Shown: positions 7,200 to 15,879 of the stretch, piece after piece | Position numbering within the stretch: the first letter of the stretch is position 1 | How the letters are laid out: every line of letters starts with the position of its first letter | DNA from: Modestobacter marinus | GTDB taxonomy: Bacteria; Actinomycetota; Actinomycetes; Mycobacteriales; Geodermatophilaceae | Assembly (NCBI RefSeq): GCF_019799945.1 | Contig: NZ_JABGCH010000016.1 | Location: 53,557-117,556, forward strand | Direction of reading: 5' to 3' | DNA length: 64,000 nucleotides | Position numbers and translations under genes: made by a program | The notes under the pieces: generated by a model | What the model was told of the DNA's origin: nothing | The model's database searches: none | The model's input: only the letters and a program-made list of their open reading frames with translations

Positions 7200-8327
7200 T
7201 CAGCCGGGGGTGGAGTCGTCGGTGTAGCGGAGGACGGCGGCCACCGGGGTCCCGTCCGGCAGGGCCGACCGCGGGACGACGACGACCCCTGCGTTGCTGC
7301 CGACGGCGGCGCGCAGCAGCGCCCGCTCGGCCGGCACCTGCGCGGCGTCGGTGACACCGAGCGCGGCCATGTCCTCCTGGCTCGCGCCGATCTCCAGCGG
7401 GCCGGAGCCGATGTACAGCTGCCCGTCCGCCGGCTCCTCGGCGAGCACGAGGGTCTCCACCTGGGCCTTGCGCAGCGCCTCGACGACCGGCGCCGTCCCG
7501 GTCAGCGCGAGCCCGTGCGCGGAGGCGGCCTCGACCTGCTCGAGCACCGTGGCGACCTCGGCGGCCTCGTTCTCGGCGACGAGTTCCTCGACGCGGCGGT
7601 CGATGCCCGACCGGTCGGCGCCCTCCGCGCGACCGCCCTCCTCGGTCTCGACCAGCACGGCCCGGATCTTCGGGGTGGCGCGGTCGGTGAAGATCTGCCG
7701 GGCCCGGACGTCGCCGGCGAGCAGGACGAACCGGGCACCGGACTGCTCGACGAGGGTGTCGATCTCGTCGATGACCTGCTGGACGTTGGAGATCCAGACG
7801 TTCTCCGCGGTGTGCTGGTACCGGTGGTGCGCCCAGCCGCCGACCTGGACCTTCCGGATCAGGTGGGTCTCGCCCTCGATCGTCTTCTCGATGCTGGGCA
7901 GCCCGGGGGCGGTGGCGACGGTGATGTCCGCGCCCACCCGGTCGGCGACGACCACGATGTGCGGGATCCGGCCGGGCAGCGCGCGGAGCACCGCGACGAG
8001 GTCCGGCAGCGGCGCCCACTCCGCCGTCTCGGTCCGCGGCGCGTCGGCCAGCGGGGCGTCGAAGAGCACGGTGCCGTCCGGGCCGGCGACGACGGCGCGA
8101 CCCCGGTAGGTGCCGGCCTCGCCGCCGTCGTTCCCCTCCAGCAGCCGACCGCGGACCGCCTCGACCACGGCCTCGGGCGCGCCCTGCTCGGTGAGCCGGT
8201 CGGCGAGGGCCCGGACGCGGAGGTCGAGCTCGGTGGCGGCGCTCTCGGTGGTGTGCGTGACGTCGGCACACACCGTGGCGCACGGGCCGGCGGAGTCGGT
8301 CACCGAGGCCAGGAAGGTCACGTCCAT
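7200..8327 (-). CDS. baeRF2-type protein (release-factor-like, Rv2629 family)
   Basis: A 375-residue protein resembling bacterial archaeo-eukaryotic release factor family 2 (the Rv2629 group of mycobacteria). It has the three-domain layout of eRF1-like proteins: an N-terminal part with PHIVVVADRVGADI, a middle part with RFVLLAGDVRARQIF (about residue 200), and a C-terminal part with VETLVLAEEPADG and ALLRAAVGSNAGVVVVPRSA. Family members are proposed to act on stalled ribosomes or peptidyl-tRNA, which is not proven. No GGQ motif is visible; I see GGWAHHRYQHTAENVW at the equivalent region. ATG 8327 starts MDVTFLASVTDSAGPCATVC. It probably heads a transcript with the DUF2795 gene. Confidence 0.75.
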   Translation of the reverse strand: MDVTFLASVTDSAGPCATVCADVTHTTESAATELDLRVRALADRLTEQGAPEAVVEAVRGRLLEGNDGGEAGTYRGRAVVAGPDGTVLFDAPLADAPRTETAEWAPLPDLVAVLRALPGRIPHIVVVADRVGADITVATAPGLPSIEKTIEGETHLIRKVQVGGWAHHRYQHTAENVWISNVQQVIDEIDTLVEQSGARFVLLAGDVRARQIFTDRATPKIRAVLVETEEGGRAEGADRSGIDRRVEELVAENEAAEVATVLEQVEAASAHGLALTGTAPVVEALRKAQVETLVLAEEPADGQLYIGSGPLEIGASQEDMAALGVTDAAQVPAERALLRAAVGSNAGVVVVPRSALPDGTPVAAVLRYTDDSTPG

Positions 8328-8494
8328 GGGACGGGCAGCTCCTCTGCGTGTGGTGGGCGGACCGTCGGCCAGGGCCCGCTCGCTGTGCGCAGCGGCCTAC
8401 CCATCGCCTCCCACCTCACACCCGGTGTGTCAGCTCACCGACGCCGGGTAGGCGGTCTGCCGACCCCGTTCCCGCGACGCACGAAGGAGCCGGG

Positions 8495-8839
8495 ATGACC
8501 GAACGCACCGACCTCCCGTTGCCCGACTACGACCACCTGCCCGTCGGCAGCCTGCTCACCCGCATCCGCACCCTCGACGCCGAGCAGCTCCAGCAGGTGC
8601 TCGGCTACGAGCAGGCGCACGCCAACCGGGTGCAGGTGGTCCAGGCGATGAACCACCGGCTGGGTTCGCTGCAGTCGGGTGCCCAGCCGTCCGGCGGCGA
8701 CCCGGCCGCCGCGCAGCCCGAGCACGCCGCGTCCGCGTCCGGCGGTTCGCAGGTCTCGGAAGCGACCTCCGGGCCGCCGGTGAACCCGCCGTCACACGGC
8801 GACCCGACCAACCCGGCCCAGCCGCGCTCCACCGGCTGA
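8495..8839 (+). CDS. Conserved actinobacterial protein with short helical N-domain
   Basis: A 114-residue soluble protein. The first ~55 residues (LPLPDYDHLPVGSLLTRIRT...QLQQVLGYEQAHANRVQVVQAM) form a helical hairpin that I recognise from actinobacterial hypothetical proteins in stress or lipid-related contexts; no function is known. The remaining 55 residues are a low-complexity Pro/Gly/Ser/Ala tail. ATG 8495 has GAAGGAG at 8483-8489. It is divergent from baeRF2, so the 170 bp between them hold promoters for both. Confidence 0.65.
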   Translation: MTERTDLPLPDYDHLPVGSLLTRIRTLDAEQLQQVLGYEQAHANRVQVVQAMNHRLGSLQSGAQPSGGDPAAAQPEHAASASGGSQVSEATSGPPVNPPSHGDPTNPAQPRSTG

Positions 8840-8847
8840 CCCAACAC

Positions 8848-8879
8848 CCTGGGGCAGAAGTGGCCACTTCTGCCCCAGG
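8848..8879. terminator. 32-bp perfect palindrome between convergent genes
   Basis: A perfect inverted repeat whose centre is GCAGAAGTGGCCACTTCTGC, extended on both sides by CCTGGG / CCCAGG-type pairs. It lies between the stops at 8839 (+) and 8882 (-) and is a natural bidirectional terminator. The loop-free perfect symmetry is unusual for a simple terminator. Confidence 0.7.
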
Positions 8880-8881
8880 CG

Positions 8882-9772
8882 TCAGCCGAAGGCCTTCGCC
8901 ATGTCGAGGGCGGCGGGCCCGAGCAGCACGATGAACAGGGTGGGGAGGATGCACAGGATGAGCGGGAAGATCACCTTCACCGGGATCTGCATCGCCTTCT
9001 CCTCCGCCCGCTGACGGCGCTTGAGCCGCATCTCCTGGGCCTGCGTGCGCAGCACGTCGGCGATCGACACCCCGTAGGCGTCGGCCTGGACCACGGCCCG
9101 GATGAACCGCGCCAGGTCCGGGACGGCGGTGCGCTCGGCGAGGGCGAGGTAGGCGTCGCGGCGCGGCTGCCCGACCGCGATGTCCTGCAGGGTCCGGGTC
9201 AGCTCCTCGGCCAGTGGTCCCTTGCCGTTGGCCGCGGCGCGGGCCATGGCGGACTCGAAGCCGAGGCCGGCCTCGACGGCGATGGTCATCTGGTCCAGCG
9301 TGTCGGCGAGCTCGAGACCGATGGCCTGCCGGCGCTCCTGGCCGCGGCTGTAGAGCAGCAGCTCGGGGACGACGTAGGCCACGGTGGTGACGACGACCCC
9401 GAGCAGCGCCATGCCCGGGCGGGGATCGGCCAGGAACACCAGCAGGGTGAGCCCGCCGGCGACCGCGGCCAGCACCAGCTTCGCGGCGACCAGCCTCGGC
9501 ACCGGCCAGGCGGCCGGCCGGCCGGCGGTGCCCGCCAGCCGGTTCAGTCGCGCGACGGTGCCGCGCGGGGTGAGCGCCCGCACCAGGCGGGCCGCTGCGC
9601 CGGGCCGGGTCCGCCGCTCCCCGCCGGCGGCGGCGAGGTGGATCCCGCGGACGAGGTTGTCCCGGCTCTGCCGGGCGACGGGGTCGGGTCGGGCGAGCAC
9701 CGCCCAGCCCAGCAGGGGGACGGCGAGGGCGACGGCGGCGGCGGCCGCGAGCACGAGCGGCGGAAGGCTCAT
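8882..9772 (-). CDS. tadC: TadC, type II/IVb secretion inner-membrane platform protein
   Basis: A 296-residue membrane protein of the T2SS-F/GspF family, second platform subunit of the Flp pilus machine. It has an N-terminal helix (LVLAAAAAVALAV), a pair of helices near residues 95-140, the cytoplasmic GspF domain with LELADTLDQMTIAVEAGLGFESA, and a C-terminal helix (IFPLILCILPTLFIVLLGPAAL). ATG 9772 overlaps the tadB stop by four bases (ATGA). The longer frame to 9805 runs inside tadB and is not needed. This is the last gene of the tad operon. Confidence 0.9.
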   Translation of the reverse strand: MSLPPLVLAAAAAVALAVPLLGWAVLARPDPVARQSRDNLVRGIHLAAAGGERRTRPGAAARLVRALTPRGTVARLNRLAGTAGRPAAWPVPRLVAAKLVLAAVAGGLTLLVFLADPRPGMALLGVVVTTVAYVVPELLLYSRGQERRQAIGLELADTLDQMTIAVEAGLGFESAMARAAANGKGPLAEELTRTLQDIAVGQPRRDAYLALAERTAVPDLARFIRAVVQADAYGVSIADVLRTQAQEMRLKRRQRAEEKAMQIPVKVIFPLILCILPTLFIVLLGPAALDMAKAFG

Positions 9773-10713
9773 CAGAACCGGATCGCCACGGTCTTCTTCA
9801 GCCACAGCCCGCCGACGGTGAGCATCACCGCGACGGCCGCCAGCATCGCCCAGCCGGCCGGGCTCTGGGTGAACTTCCCGAGGTAGGCGGGGTTGGCCAC
9901 CGAGAGGAAACCGAGCACCCCGAACGGCAGCGACATCAGCACCACCGCCGACAGCTTCCCCTCCGCCGACAGGGCCTTGACCTGGCGGCGGATGGCGTTG
10001 CGCTCCCGGATCGTGTGGCCGACCGTGTCGAGGACCTCGGCGAGGTTGCCGCCGACCTCGCGGTGGATGGCGATGGCCTGGGCCACCCAGGTGAAGTCGT
10101 CGCTGCCCATCCGGGCGGCCACCTCGTCCAGCGCGTCGGCGAGGTCACGGCCGACCCGGGTCTCGTTGACGATCCGGGTGAACTCCTCGGCCGTGGGGGA
10201 CGCCGCCTCCTGGGACACCGAGTCCAGCGCGCGCAGCAGGCTGTGACCGGCCCGCAGGCTGCTGGCCATCAGCTGCAGGGAGTCGTCGAGCTGGTCGGCG
10301 AAGGCGGCCTGGCGCCGCGCGCTCCGGACCCGGATCAGGAGCCGGGCGCCGATCGGCGCGACGAGGCCGAGCAGCAGGGCCAGGAGCAGGCCGCCCAGCA
10401 GGACGCCGAGCGCGGCCAGTCCCAGCGTGGCCAGGCCGGTGAGCAGCACGAAGTCCGAGAGGCTCGTGGAGATCCCGGCACGGTCCAGCGCCGCGGTTCC
10501 CGCCGCGACCCTGCCCCGCTTGACCAGCAGCCGCTCGACCGCCGCCCCGGCCGTCGCGCCCGCCCCGGCCAGCGCGGACGCCGGCGGCGCGACCGAGGGG
10601 TCCAGCCGGCTCATCGGCACTCGGGACGGACCGGCCGGCAGCACGGCGAGCGCGAGGAGCAGCAGCGCAGCCGTCGCGGCGGCCAGGCCCAGGACGAGCA
10701 GGACCGGGGACAT
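9772..10713 (-). CDS. tadB: TadB, type II/IVb secretion inner-membrane platform protein
   Basis: A 313-residue partner of TadC in the pilus assembly platform. It has an N-terminal helix, two helices near residues 95-140, then the GspF domain (FADQLDDSLQLMASSLRAGHSLLRAL, EVGGNLAEVLDTVGHTIRER) and two C-terminal helices. Both ends overlap neighbours by ATGA, which indicates translational coupling from TadA through TadC. Confidence 0.9.
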   Translation of the reverse strand: MSPVLLVLGLAAATAALLLLALAVLPAGPSRVPMSRLDPSVAPPASALAGAGATAGAAVERLLVKRGRVAAGTAALDRAGISTSLSDFVLLTGLATLGLAALGVLLGGLLLALLLGLVAPIGARLLIRVRSARRQAAFADQLDDSLQLMASSLRAGHSLLRALDSVSQEAASPTAEEFTRIVNETRVGRDLADALDEVAARMGSDDFTWVAQAIAIHREVGGNLAEVLDTVGHTIRERNAIRRQVKALSAEGKLSAVVLMSLPFGVLGFLSVANPAYLGKFTQSPAGWAMLAAVAVMLTVGGLWLKKTVAIRF

Positions 10714-12119
10714 CAGGACCAGCTCCGCGCCCGGGGCGGCTCCGCGGCGCCGAACACCCGCGGCGAGAGGGCGATGCCCAGCTCGGCGAACCGGTCGGTG
10801 AACCGGGGCCGGACGCCGGTGGGCACCGGCTTGCCCAGGAAACGGCCGGAGGCGTCCACGCCGGCGGAGTAGTCGAAGAGGAAGGCGTCCTGCAAGGTCA
10901 CCGTCTCCCCCTCCATGCCCTGCACCTCGGTGACGTGGGTGACCCGCCGGGTGCCGTCGCGCAGCCGGGTCAGCTGGACGATCACGTCCACGGCGGAGGC
11001 GATCTGCTCGCGGATGGCGCGCAGCGGCAGGTCCATGCCGGCCATCAGGACCAGCGTCTCCAGCCGGGCGATCGCATCCCGCGGCGAGTTCGCGTGCACG
11101 GTGGACAGCGACCCGTCGTGACCGGTGTTCATCGCCTGCAGCATGTCGAGGCTCTCGCCGCCGCGGCACTCGCCGACCACGATCCGGTCCGGCCGCATGC
11201 GCAGCGAGTTGCGCACCAGGTCGCGGATGGTGACCGCGCCCTTGCCTTCGATGTTGGGCGGCCGGGACTCCAGCCGGACCACGTGCTCCTGCTGGAGCTG
11301 GAGCTCGACGGCGTCCTCGATGGTGACGATCCGCTCGCCCTCGGGGATGAAGGAGGACAGCACGTTGAGCAGCGTGGTCTTCCCGGTGCCGGTGCCGCCG
11401 GACACGATGACGTTGAGCCGGGCCTCGACGCAGGCGTGCAGCAGCTCGGCCATCTCCGGCGACAGCGTGCCGAACCCGATCAGGTCCTCGACGCCGAACG
11501 GGTCCTTGGCGAACTTGCGGATCGTGAGCGTGGAGCCGCTGAAGGCCAGCGGCGGGATGATCGCGTTGACCCGGGAGCCGTCGGCCAGTCGTGCGTCGAC
11601 CAGCGGGGAGGACTCGTCGATGCGGCGGCCGACCCGGGAGACGATCCGGTCGATGACCCGGCGCAGGTGCTCCTCGGAGGTGAACCGGGAGGCGGTGCGG
11701 GTCAGCTTGCCGAGCTGCTCCACGTAGATGGCGTCCGGTCCGTTGGCCATGATCTCGGTGACCGTCGGGTCGTCCAGCAGCCGCTGCAGCGGACCGAAAC
11801 CGAGGACGTCGTCGGCCAGCTCGGCGGTCAGCCGCTGCCGCTCCTCGGAGCTCAGCGGGACCTTCTCGGCCTCGACGACCTCGTCGAGCTCGCCGAGGAC
11901 GATCGCCCGCAGCGCCTCCTCGCTGAGGCTGGGGTCGTTCATCCGGCTGCCCATGCGCTCGAACAGCGCCTTGCCGACGCGGTCCTTGAGCTTGGCCAGC
12001 GCATCGGGCGGCGGTGGGCCGACGGGAGTGGGAGGCCCGGGTGCCACCGGCACCGGGACGCTCACCGGCGGTACCGGCGGCAGCCCGCGGGCCACCTCGA
12101 GTCGGTGCGCGAGGTTCAT
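10713..12119 (-). CDS. tadA: TadA/CpaF pilus assembly ATPase
   Basis: A 468-residue hexameric secretion ATPase that powers Flp pilus assembly on the cytoplasmic face. The N-terminal ~90 residues are Pro-rich and variable. The CpaF core follows: FGPLQRLLDDPTVTEIMANGPDAIYVE, IDRIVSRVGRRIDESSP, Walker A SGGTGTGKTTLL (about residue 245), the Asp box VTIEDAVELQL, the His box with MRPDRIVVGECRGGE, and Walker B/arginine segments in the C-terminal third. All key motifs are intact and length fits the family. Start and stop overlap neighbours by ATGA. Confidence 0.94.
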   Translation of the reverse strand: MNLAHRLEVARGLPPVPPVSVPVPVAPGPPTPVGPPPPDALAKLKDRVGKALFERMGSRMNDPSLSEEALRAIVLGELDEVVEAEKVPLSSEERQRLTAELADDVLGFGPLQRLLDDPTVTEIMANGPDAIYVEQLGKLTRTASRFTSEEHLRRVIDRIVSRVGRRIDESSPLVDARLADGSRVNAIIPPLAFSGSTLTIRKFAKDPFGVEDLIGFGTLSPEMAELLHACVEARLNVIVSGGTGTGKTTLLNVLSSFIPEGERIVTIEDAVELQLQQEHVVRLESRPPNIEGKGAVTIRDLVRNSLRMRPDRIVVGECRGGESLDMLQAMNTGHDGSLSTVHANSPRDAIARLETLVLMAGMDLPLRAIREQIASAVDVIVQLTRLRDGTRRVTHVTEVQGMEGETVTLQDAFLFDYSAGVDASGRFLGKPVPTGVRPRFTDRFAELGIALSPRVFGAAEPPRARSWS

Positions 12120-13309
12120 CAGGAGGCCGCCCGGTGCCTGGCGCGCTGGCGCTTGGGGCTGACCAGCGGCGTGGCGGCGAAGCGGGCGACCAGCCGGCGC
12201 AGCTCCTTGGTCATCGGGTCCCGGCGGCCGCTCTCCAGCAGCGGGACACCCTGGTTGGTCGACGCCGGGACTGCCGTCGAGCGGGGCAGGACGACGTCCA
12301 CACCCGTGCCGATCGTCGTCTCGACGTCGCGCACCGACAGGCCGCCCTTGGGGTCGGCGAAGTTCATGACCACGTGCCGGCCCGCGGGGATCATGCACAG
12401 CTCGCGCAGCACGTCCAGCTCCTTGCGCAGCCCGCGGACGCCGGGGACGTCCATGCTGCTGAGCATCACGACGTCGCTGGCCCGGTCGAGGGCGGCGAGG
12501 GTCTGCTCGGAGAGCCCGGGCGCGGTGTCGACGACGACGTAGCGGAACTCGCGCGCCAGCAGGGCGAGCAGCCGGCTGACGTCCTCGCCCGTCACGGTGT
12601 CGCCGGCGGCCGGCGACTCCGAGCCGCAGACGGCGTACAGGCCGCTGGGGTGCTGGGTCAGGAACGTCTTCAGCACCATGGTGTCCTGGCTGGCCGGCCC
12701 GCGGACGGCGTCGGGCAGCGTGTACTCCGGCACCAGGCCGAGCGCGGACGCGACGTCGCCGAACTGCACGTCGAGGTCGACGAGCACGGTGGACTGCGGT
12801 GCCGAGGACGTCAGCCCGATGGCCAGGTTGGTGGCGACCGTGGTCTTGCCGACCCCGCCCTTGGGCGAGGCCACGGTGATGACCCGGCCGGTGTAGCGGG
12901 CGGTGTCCTCCACCGGGCGCAGGACCCGCCGGCGGCCCGCGGCGGCCGAGGCGGCGCGGTCGAGGGCGGCCCGGATCTCGACCGCGTCCGAGGCGGGGTC
13001 CAGGAGGTCCCGGATGCCCGCGCGCATGGCCGCGTGCAGGAGCTGGGGCTCGGGCCGGGCGACCAGCAGGACGCTGATGCCGGGGCACTGGACGTCCAGC
13101 CGGGCGGCCAGGGTCAGCACCTGCTCTGCCGGGGCGTCGGGCCCGATCACCAGGACCTCGGGCAGCTCGCCGTCCAGGAGCTGCTCGAACAGGCGCGCCG
13201 GGTCACCGGGCAGCCGGCCGGCGGGCAGCACGTGCACGTCGCCGTCGGCGGCGGTGTGCACCCGCTGGCGGAGGTCGTCGTCCGCAGCAGCCAGGACCAC
13301 GCGACTCAT
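12119..13309 (-). CDS. cpaE: CpaE/TadZ-like pilus localisation ATPase
   Basis: A 396-residue protein with an N-terminal receiver-like domain (residues ~1-120, with VLVIGPDAP but no clear phospho-Asp signature) and a ParA/MinD-type ATPase domain. The deviant Walker A reads SPKGGVGKTTVATNLA (about residue 151), followed by VLVDLDVQFGDVASALGL and YVVVDTAPGLSE. Members place the Tad machine in the cell. It ends one base inside the tadA start codon. Confidence 0.9.
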   Translation of the reverse strand: MSRVVLAAADDDLRQRVHTAADGDVHVLPAGRLPGDPARLFEQLLDGELPEVLVIGPDAPAEQVLTLAARLDVQCPGISVLLVARPEPQLLHAAMRAGIRDLLDPASDAVEIRAALDRAASAAAGRRRVLRPVEDTARYTGRVITVASPKGGVGKTTVATNLAIGLTSSAPQSTVLVDLDVQFGDVASALGLVPEYTLPDAVRGPASQDTMVLKTFLTQHPSGLYAVCGSESPAAGDTVTGEDVSRLLALLAREFRYVVVDTAPGLSEQTLAALDRASDVVMLSSMDVPGVRGLRKELDVLRELCMIPAGRHVVMNFADPKGGLSVRDVETTIGTGVDVVLPRSTAVPASTNQGVPLLESGRRDPMTKELRRLVARFAATPLVSPKRQRARHRAAS

Positions 13310-14052
13310 GAGAAGTCCTTTCCGTACACGTTGTCCGGGGTGATGACCTCGGTGCCGTCGAGGTCGGCCGTCTCCGGCTCCAGCGAGAGCCAGACCGTGC
13401 CGTGCTCGGCGCCGAACACGACGCCCTCGGCCTGCTCGGCGGTGAGCGCGAGGGTGACCAGGAGGCTGGCGCTGGGCGCGGCCGTGCCGGCCGAGGCGGT
13501 GTCGGTACCGGTCTCCGACGCGCTGTCGGCCGGCACCGGTGCGCCCTGCACCTGGGTGACGAGCACCTGGTGCAGCACGGCGTGGGTCGTCGCTGCCTCC
13601 TCGAGGGAGACGAACACGCCGACCCGGTCGCCGGCGACGAGCCGCCCGCCGACCGCCCGCTGCGGTTCCAGCAGCACGCTGACCTCCTCGGCCCCCGCGG
13701 GGACGGCGACCGTGCCGGGCGTCTGCAGGCTCTGCGGGGCGGCGAAGCGGCTGTCCAGCAGCTGCTCACCGGGCTTCAGGTCGACCGTCACCACCTCCCC
13801 CGCGACCGCGGCGAGGTCGGTGACCCGGCCGGCCACGGCGGCCCTGGCCGGCAGCTGCTCGGTGCGCACCAGGGGGGCCAGGTCCTCCGCCCGGGTGCCC
13901 GCGGCCACGGGCTGGTCGACCACGAGCACCTGCACGGTGTCCATGCCGGCCATGGCCCGCGCGTCGGCCCCGCGGGCGTAGGCCACCAGGACCACCCCAC
14001 CCACCAGGGCCAGGACCAGCGCCGCCACGGCGGCGAGGAGTCGACGTCTCAC
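13306..14052 (-). CDS. cpaB: CpaB/RcpC-like pilus assembly protein with SAF domain
   Basis: A 248-residue protein anchored by one N-terminal helix (LLAAVAALVLALVGGVVLVAYA) with the rest outside the membrane. The SAF domain starts at VLVVDQPVAAGTRAEDL, and the C-terminal RcpC-like part holds GDRVGVFV and LALTAEQAEGVVFGAEHGTVWLSL. In other bacteria it works with the secretin; actinobacteria lack an outer membrane, so here it may line the wall channel. The GTG at 14052 is used because the membrane helix begins right after it. The ORF extends further upstream without a plausible start. Confidence 0.87.
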   Translation of the reverse strand: MRRRLLAAVAALVLALVGGVVLVAYARGADARAMAGMDTVQVLVVDQPVAAGTRAEDLAPLVRTEQLPARAAVAGRVTDLAAVAGEVVTVDLKPGEQLLDSRFAAPQSLQTPGTVAVPAGAEEVSVLLEPQRAVGGRLVAGDRVGVFVSLEEAATTHAVLHQVLVTQVQGAPVPADSASETGTDTASAGTAAPSASLLVTLALTAEQAEGVVFGAEHGTVWLSLEPETADLDGTEVITPDNVYGKDFS

Positions 14053-14063
14053 GGTCGCAGCCC

Positions 14064-15005
14064 CTATCGGATCAGTCGGAGGATCGAGGCCCCGGTGTCG
14101 GGGCCGTCGGAGGTGTAGGTGAACCTGTCGGAGAGGTCGACGTAGCGCACGAAGTGGCCGGCGACGCAGCGGGCGTTGCCCGTGCACGGCTGGGGGCTGG
14201 TGCGGTACTGGCTGCTGCCGAGGTAGTAGCCGGTGAGCTTGAACGCCGCGTACCCGTAGACGTGGTACCAGGCGTTGTTCCCGGTCTGGCCGGCGTCGTC
14301 GTACAGCGGCAGCAGCACGACCTTCCCGAGCCAGGCCGAGAAGTCGGCCCCGGAGCACGGCGAGGGGACGGAGTTGCCCGTTGACGACGGCGAGCGCTGG
14401 TTGCGCGCGCTGGTCGCCTGGCACCTGCCCGGGTCGGTGTCGAGGTAGGCGAAGCCGCCGGGGACGGCGTTGCCGGAAGGGCCGGTGCAGCCGGTGCCGT
14501 CCGTCTTGGTGAACAGCACCGTGCTCGGCGTGGTGCCGGACAGCCCGCCGACCTGCTGGGAGAAGGAGCAGTAGGAGAAGGTCAGCGGGAGGACCGCCGT
14601 GCCGGCGCCGGGAGCGCCCCAGGCCACCGTCGCCGAGGCCGACACCGCGGTGGAGTCGTACCCGAGGACTGGGGCGAAGAAGTGCTGCACCGGCGTGCTG
14701 CCGTCCACCGTGACCCTCAGCGGGCCGGTCTGGAGCACCGGCGGGGCGGCGCTGGCGTCCCCGGCGTTGGCCGCGACCATCGCCGAGGCGGTGGCGACCA
14801 TGTCCCCGCATGCCCCGCGTGCGCAGTCCTGCGCCACGGCCAGGGCCGCGGCGTCGGCGGCGACCTGCAGCCGCGCCCGCTCGGCGTACAGCGCGCCGAC
14901 GTCGACGGCGACGGCGGCGAAACCGAGCATCGGCACCATGAGCAGGGACAGCACGACCGCGGCCGCGCCGCGCTCGCCGCGGACCCGACGGATCAGCCGT
15001 TGCAC
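14064..15005 (-). CDS. TadG-like minor pilin/assembly protein
   Basis: A 313-residue protein. The N-terminus (RGERGAAAVVLSLLMVPMLGFAAVAVDVGALY) is the usual TadG/TadE-type membrane segment followed by YAERARLQVAADAAALA. The large outer domain contains eight Cys, several in pairs (DCARGAC, PCTGNARC), suggesting disulfides outside the cell. GTG 15005 overlaps the end of tadE by 13 bp in another frame. The exact role of TadG-like proteins in actinobacteria is not settled. Confidence 0.85.
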   Translation of the reverse strand: MQRLIRRVRGERGAAAVVLSLLMVPMLGFAAVAVDVGALYAERARLQVAADAAALAVAQDCARGACGDMVATASAMVAANAGDASAAPPVLQTGPLRVTVDGSTPVQHFFAPVLGYDSTAVSASATVAWGAPGAGTAVLPLTFSYCSFSQQVGGLSGTTPSTVLFTKTDGTGCTGPSGNAVPGGFAYLDTDPGRCQATSARNQRSPSSTGNSVPSPCSGADFSAWLGKVVLLPLYDDAGQTGNNAWYHVYGYAAFKLTGYYLGSSQYRTSPQPCTGNARCVAGHFVRYVDLSDRFTYTSDGPDTGASILRLIR

Positions 15006-15382
15006 CGCATGACCCCCGTTCCGCTGAGTTGGACACCTGAGCCGAAGAAGCCGGTCAGGTAGGGCATCCGGTAGCTGATGGTCACCCGGACGTCGGTGGG
15101 GCCACCGGTGGCCGGGCAGGTCACCGGGATGAGGACCTGGGCGTTCGTGACGGCCGGCCGGAGCGTCGACGTGGCGTTCTGCACCGCGGCGCGCGCGGCG
15201 GCCGGGTCGTTCTGCAGGGCCATGACGCGCACGCCCTCGCGGGCGGCGGCCGACAGGGTGCCCTGCACCTGGAAGGCGTGGCCGAACTCGGCGATGCCGA
15301 GCACGAGCACGACGAGCAGCGGCACGATCAACGCGAACTCGACCGCGCTCGCTCCGCGCTCGCCGCCCAGCTGTGGTGCCAT
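14993..15382 (-). CDS. tadE: TadE-like pseudopilin
   Basis: A 129-residue pseudopilin. GERGASAVEFALIVPLLVVL at residues ~7-26 is the canonical prepilin-peptidase target: G before the cut, Glu at +5, then a hydrophobic helix. The rest (FGHAFQVQGTLSAAAREGVR..., two Cys near the end) is a typical TadE outer domain. It follows flp by about 90 bp and overlaps the TadG-like gene. Confidence 0.9.
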   Translation of the reverse strand: MAPQLGGERGASAVEFALIVPLLVVLVLGIAEFGHAFQVQGTLSAAAREGVRVMALQNDPAAARAAVQNATSTLRPAVTNAQVLIPVTCPATGGPTDVRVTISYRMPYLTGFFGSGVQLSGTGVMRCNG

Positions 15383-15473
15383 CTGCCCTCCCCTTCCCCT
15401 CGTGCAGCGGCGCGGCGGTCCCGCGGGGGGACCGCCGCGCCGGGCAGCCGCGACTGGACTTCAGGTGCGCCGG

Positions 15474-15695
15474 TCAGCCGGCCGCGGGGGCAGCGCCGCC
15501 GGGCAGCGCGTTCAGGACATTGCGGAACAGGGTGTCGAGGCGTCCGCCGAGCAGGCCGACGGTGACGATGATGGCGACGGCGATCAGGCCGACCATCAGG
15601 CCGTACTCGACCGCGGTCGCGCCCTTCTGCTCCCGCTTGACGCGGTCGGCGGTGAAGGCGGCGAGGGTGTACAGGCTGGTGTAGAGCTGGATCAC
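15474..15695 (-). CDS. flp: Flp/Fap major pilin
   Basis: A 73-residue pilin precursor. The leader ends at KREQKG, and the mature start is ATAVEYGLMVGLIAVAIIV, so cleavage is expected after Gly25, with Glu at +5 followed by Tyr, the Flp signature. The C-terminal ~25 residues (GGRLDTLFRNVLNALPGG...) are short, as expected. GTG 15695 is preceded by GGGAG. The 184 bp upstream to the prepilin peptidase gene hold no gene and probably the main pilin promoter. Confidence 0.92.
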   Translation of the reverse strand: MIQLYTSLYTLAAFTADRVKREQKGATAVEYGLMVGLIAVAIIVTVGLLGGRLDTLFRNVLNALPGGAAPAAG

Positions 15696-15879
15696 GTCTG
15701 ACTCCCGAGGGTGTTCGCCGTCTGACTCGGGTCGGGTGACCCGGTCGTGCGGCTGCACCGGGACCATCGGGCGGACCAGCGGCCGACCTGAGCGACTCCA
15801 CCCGTACGTGCCGCGTGGTTACCCCATCCGGGTACTGACTGCATCAAAAGCACCACGCTCTGTGACGAGATCCGTGCGC

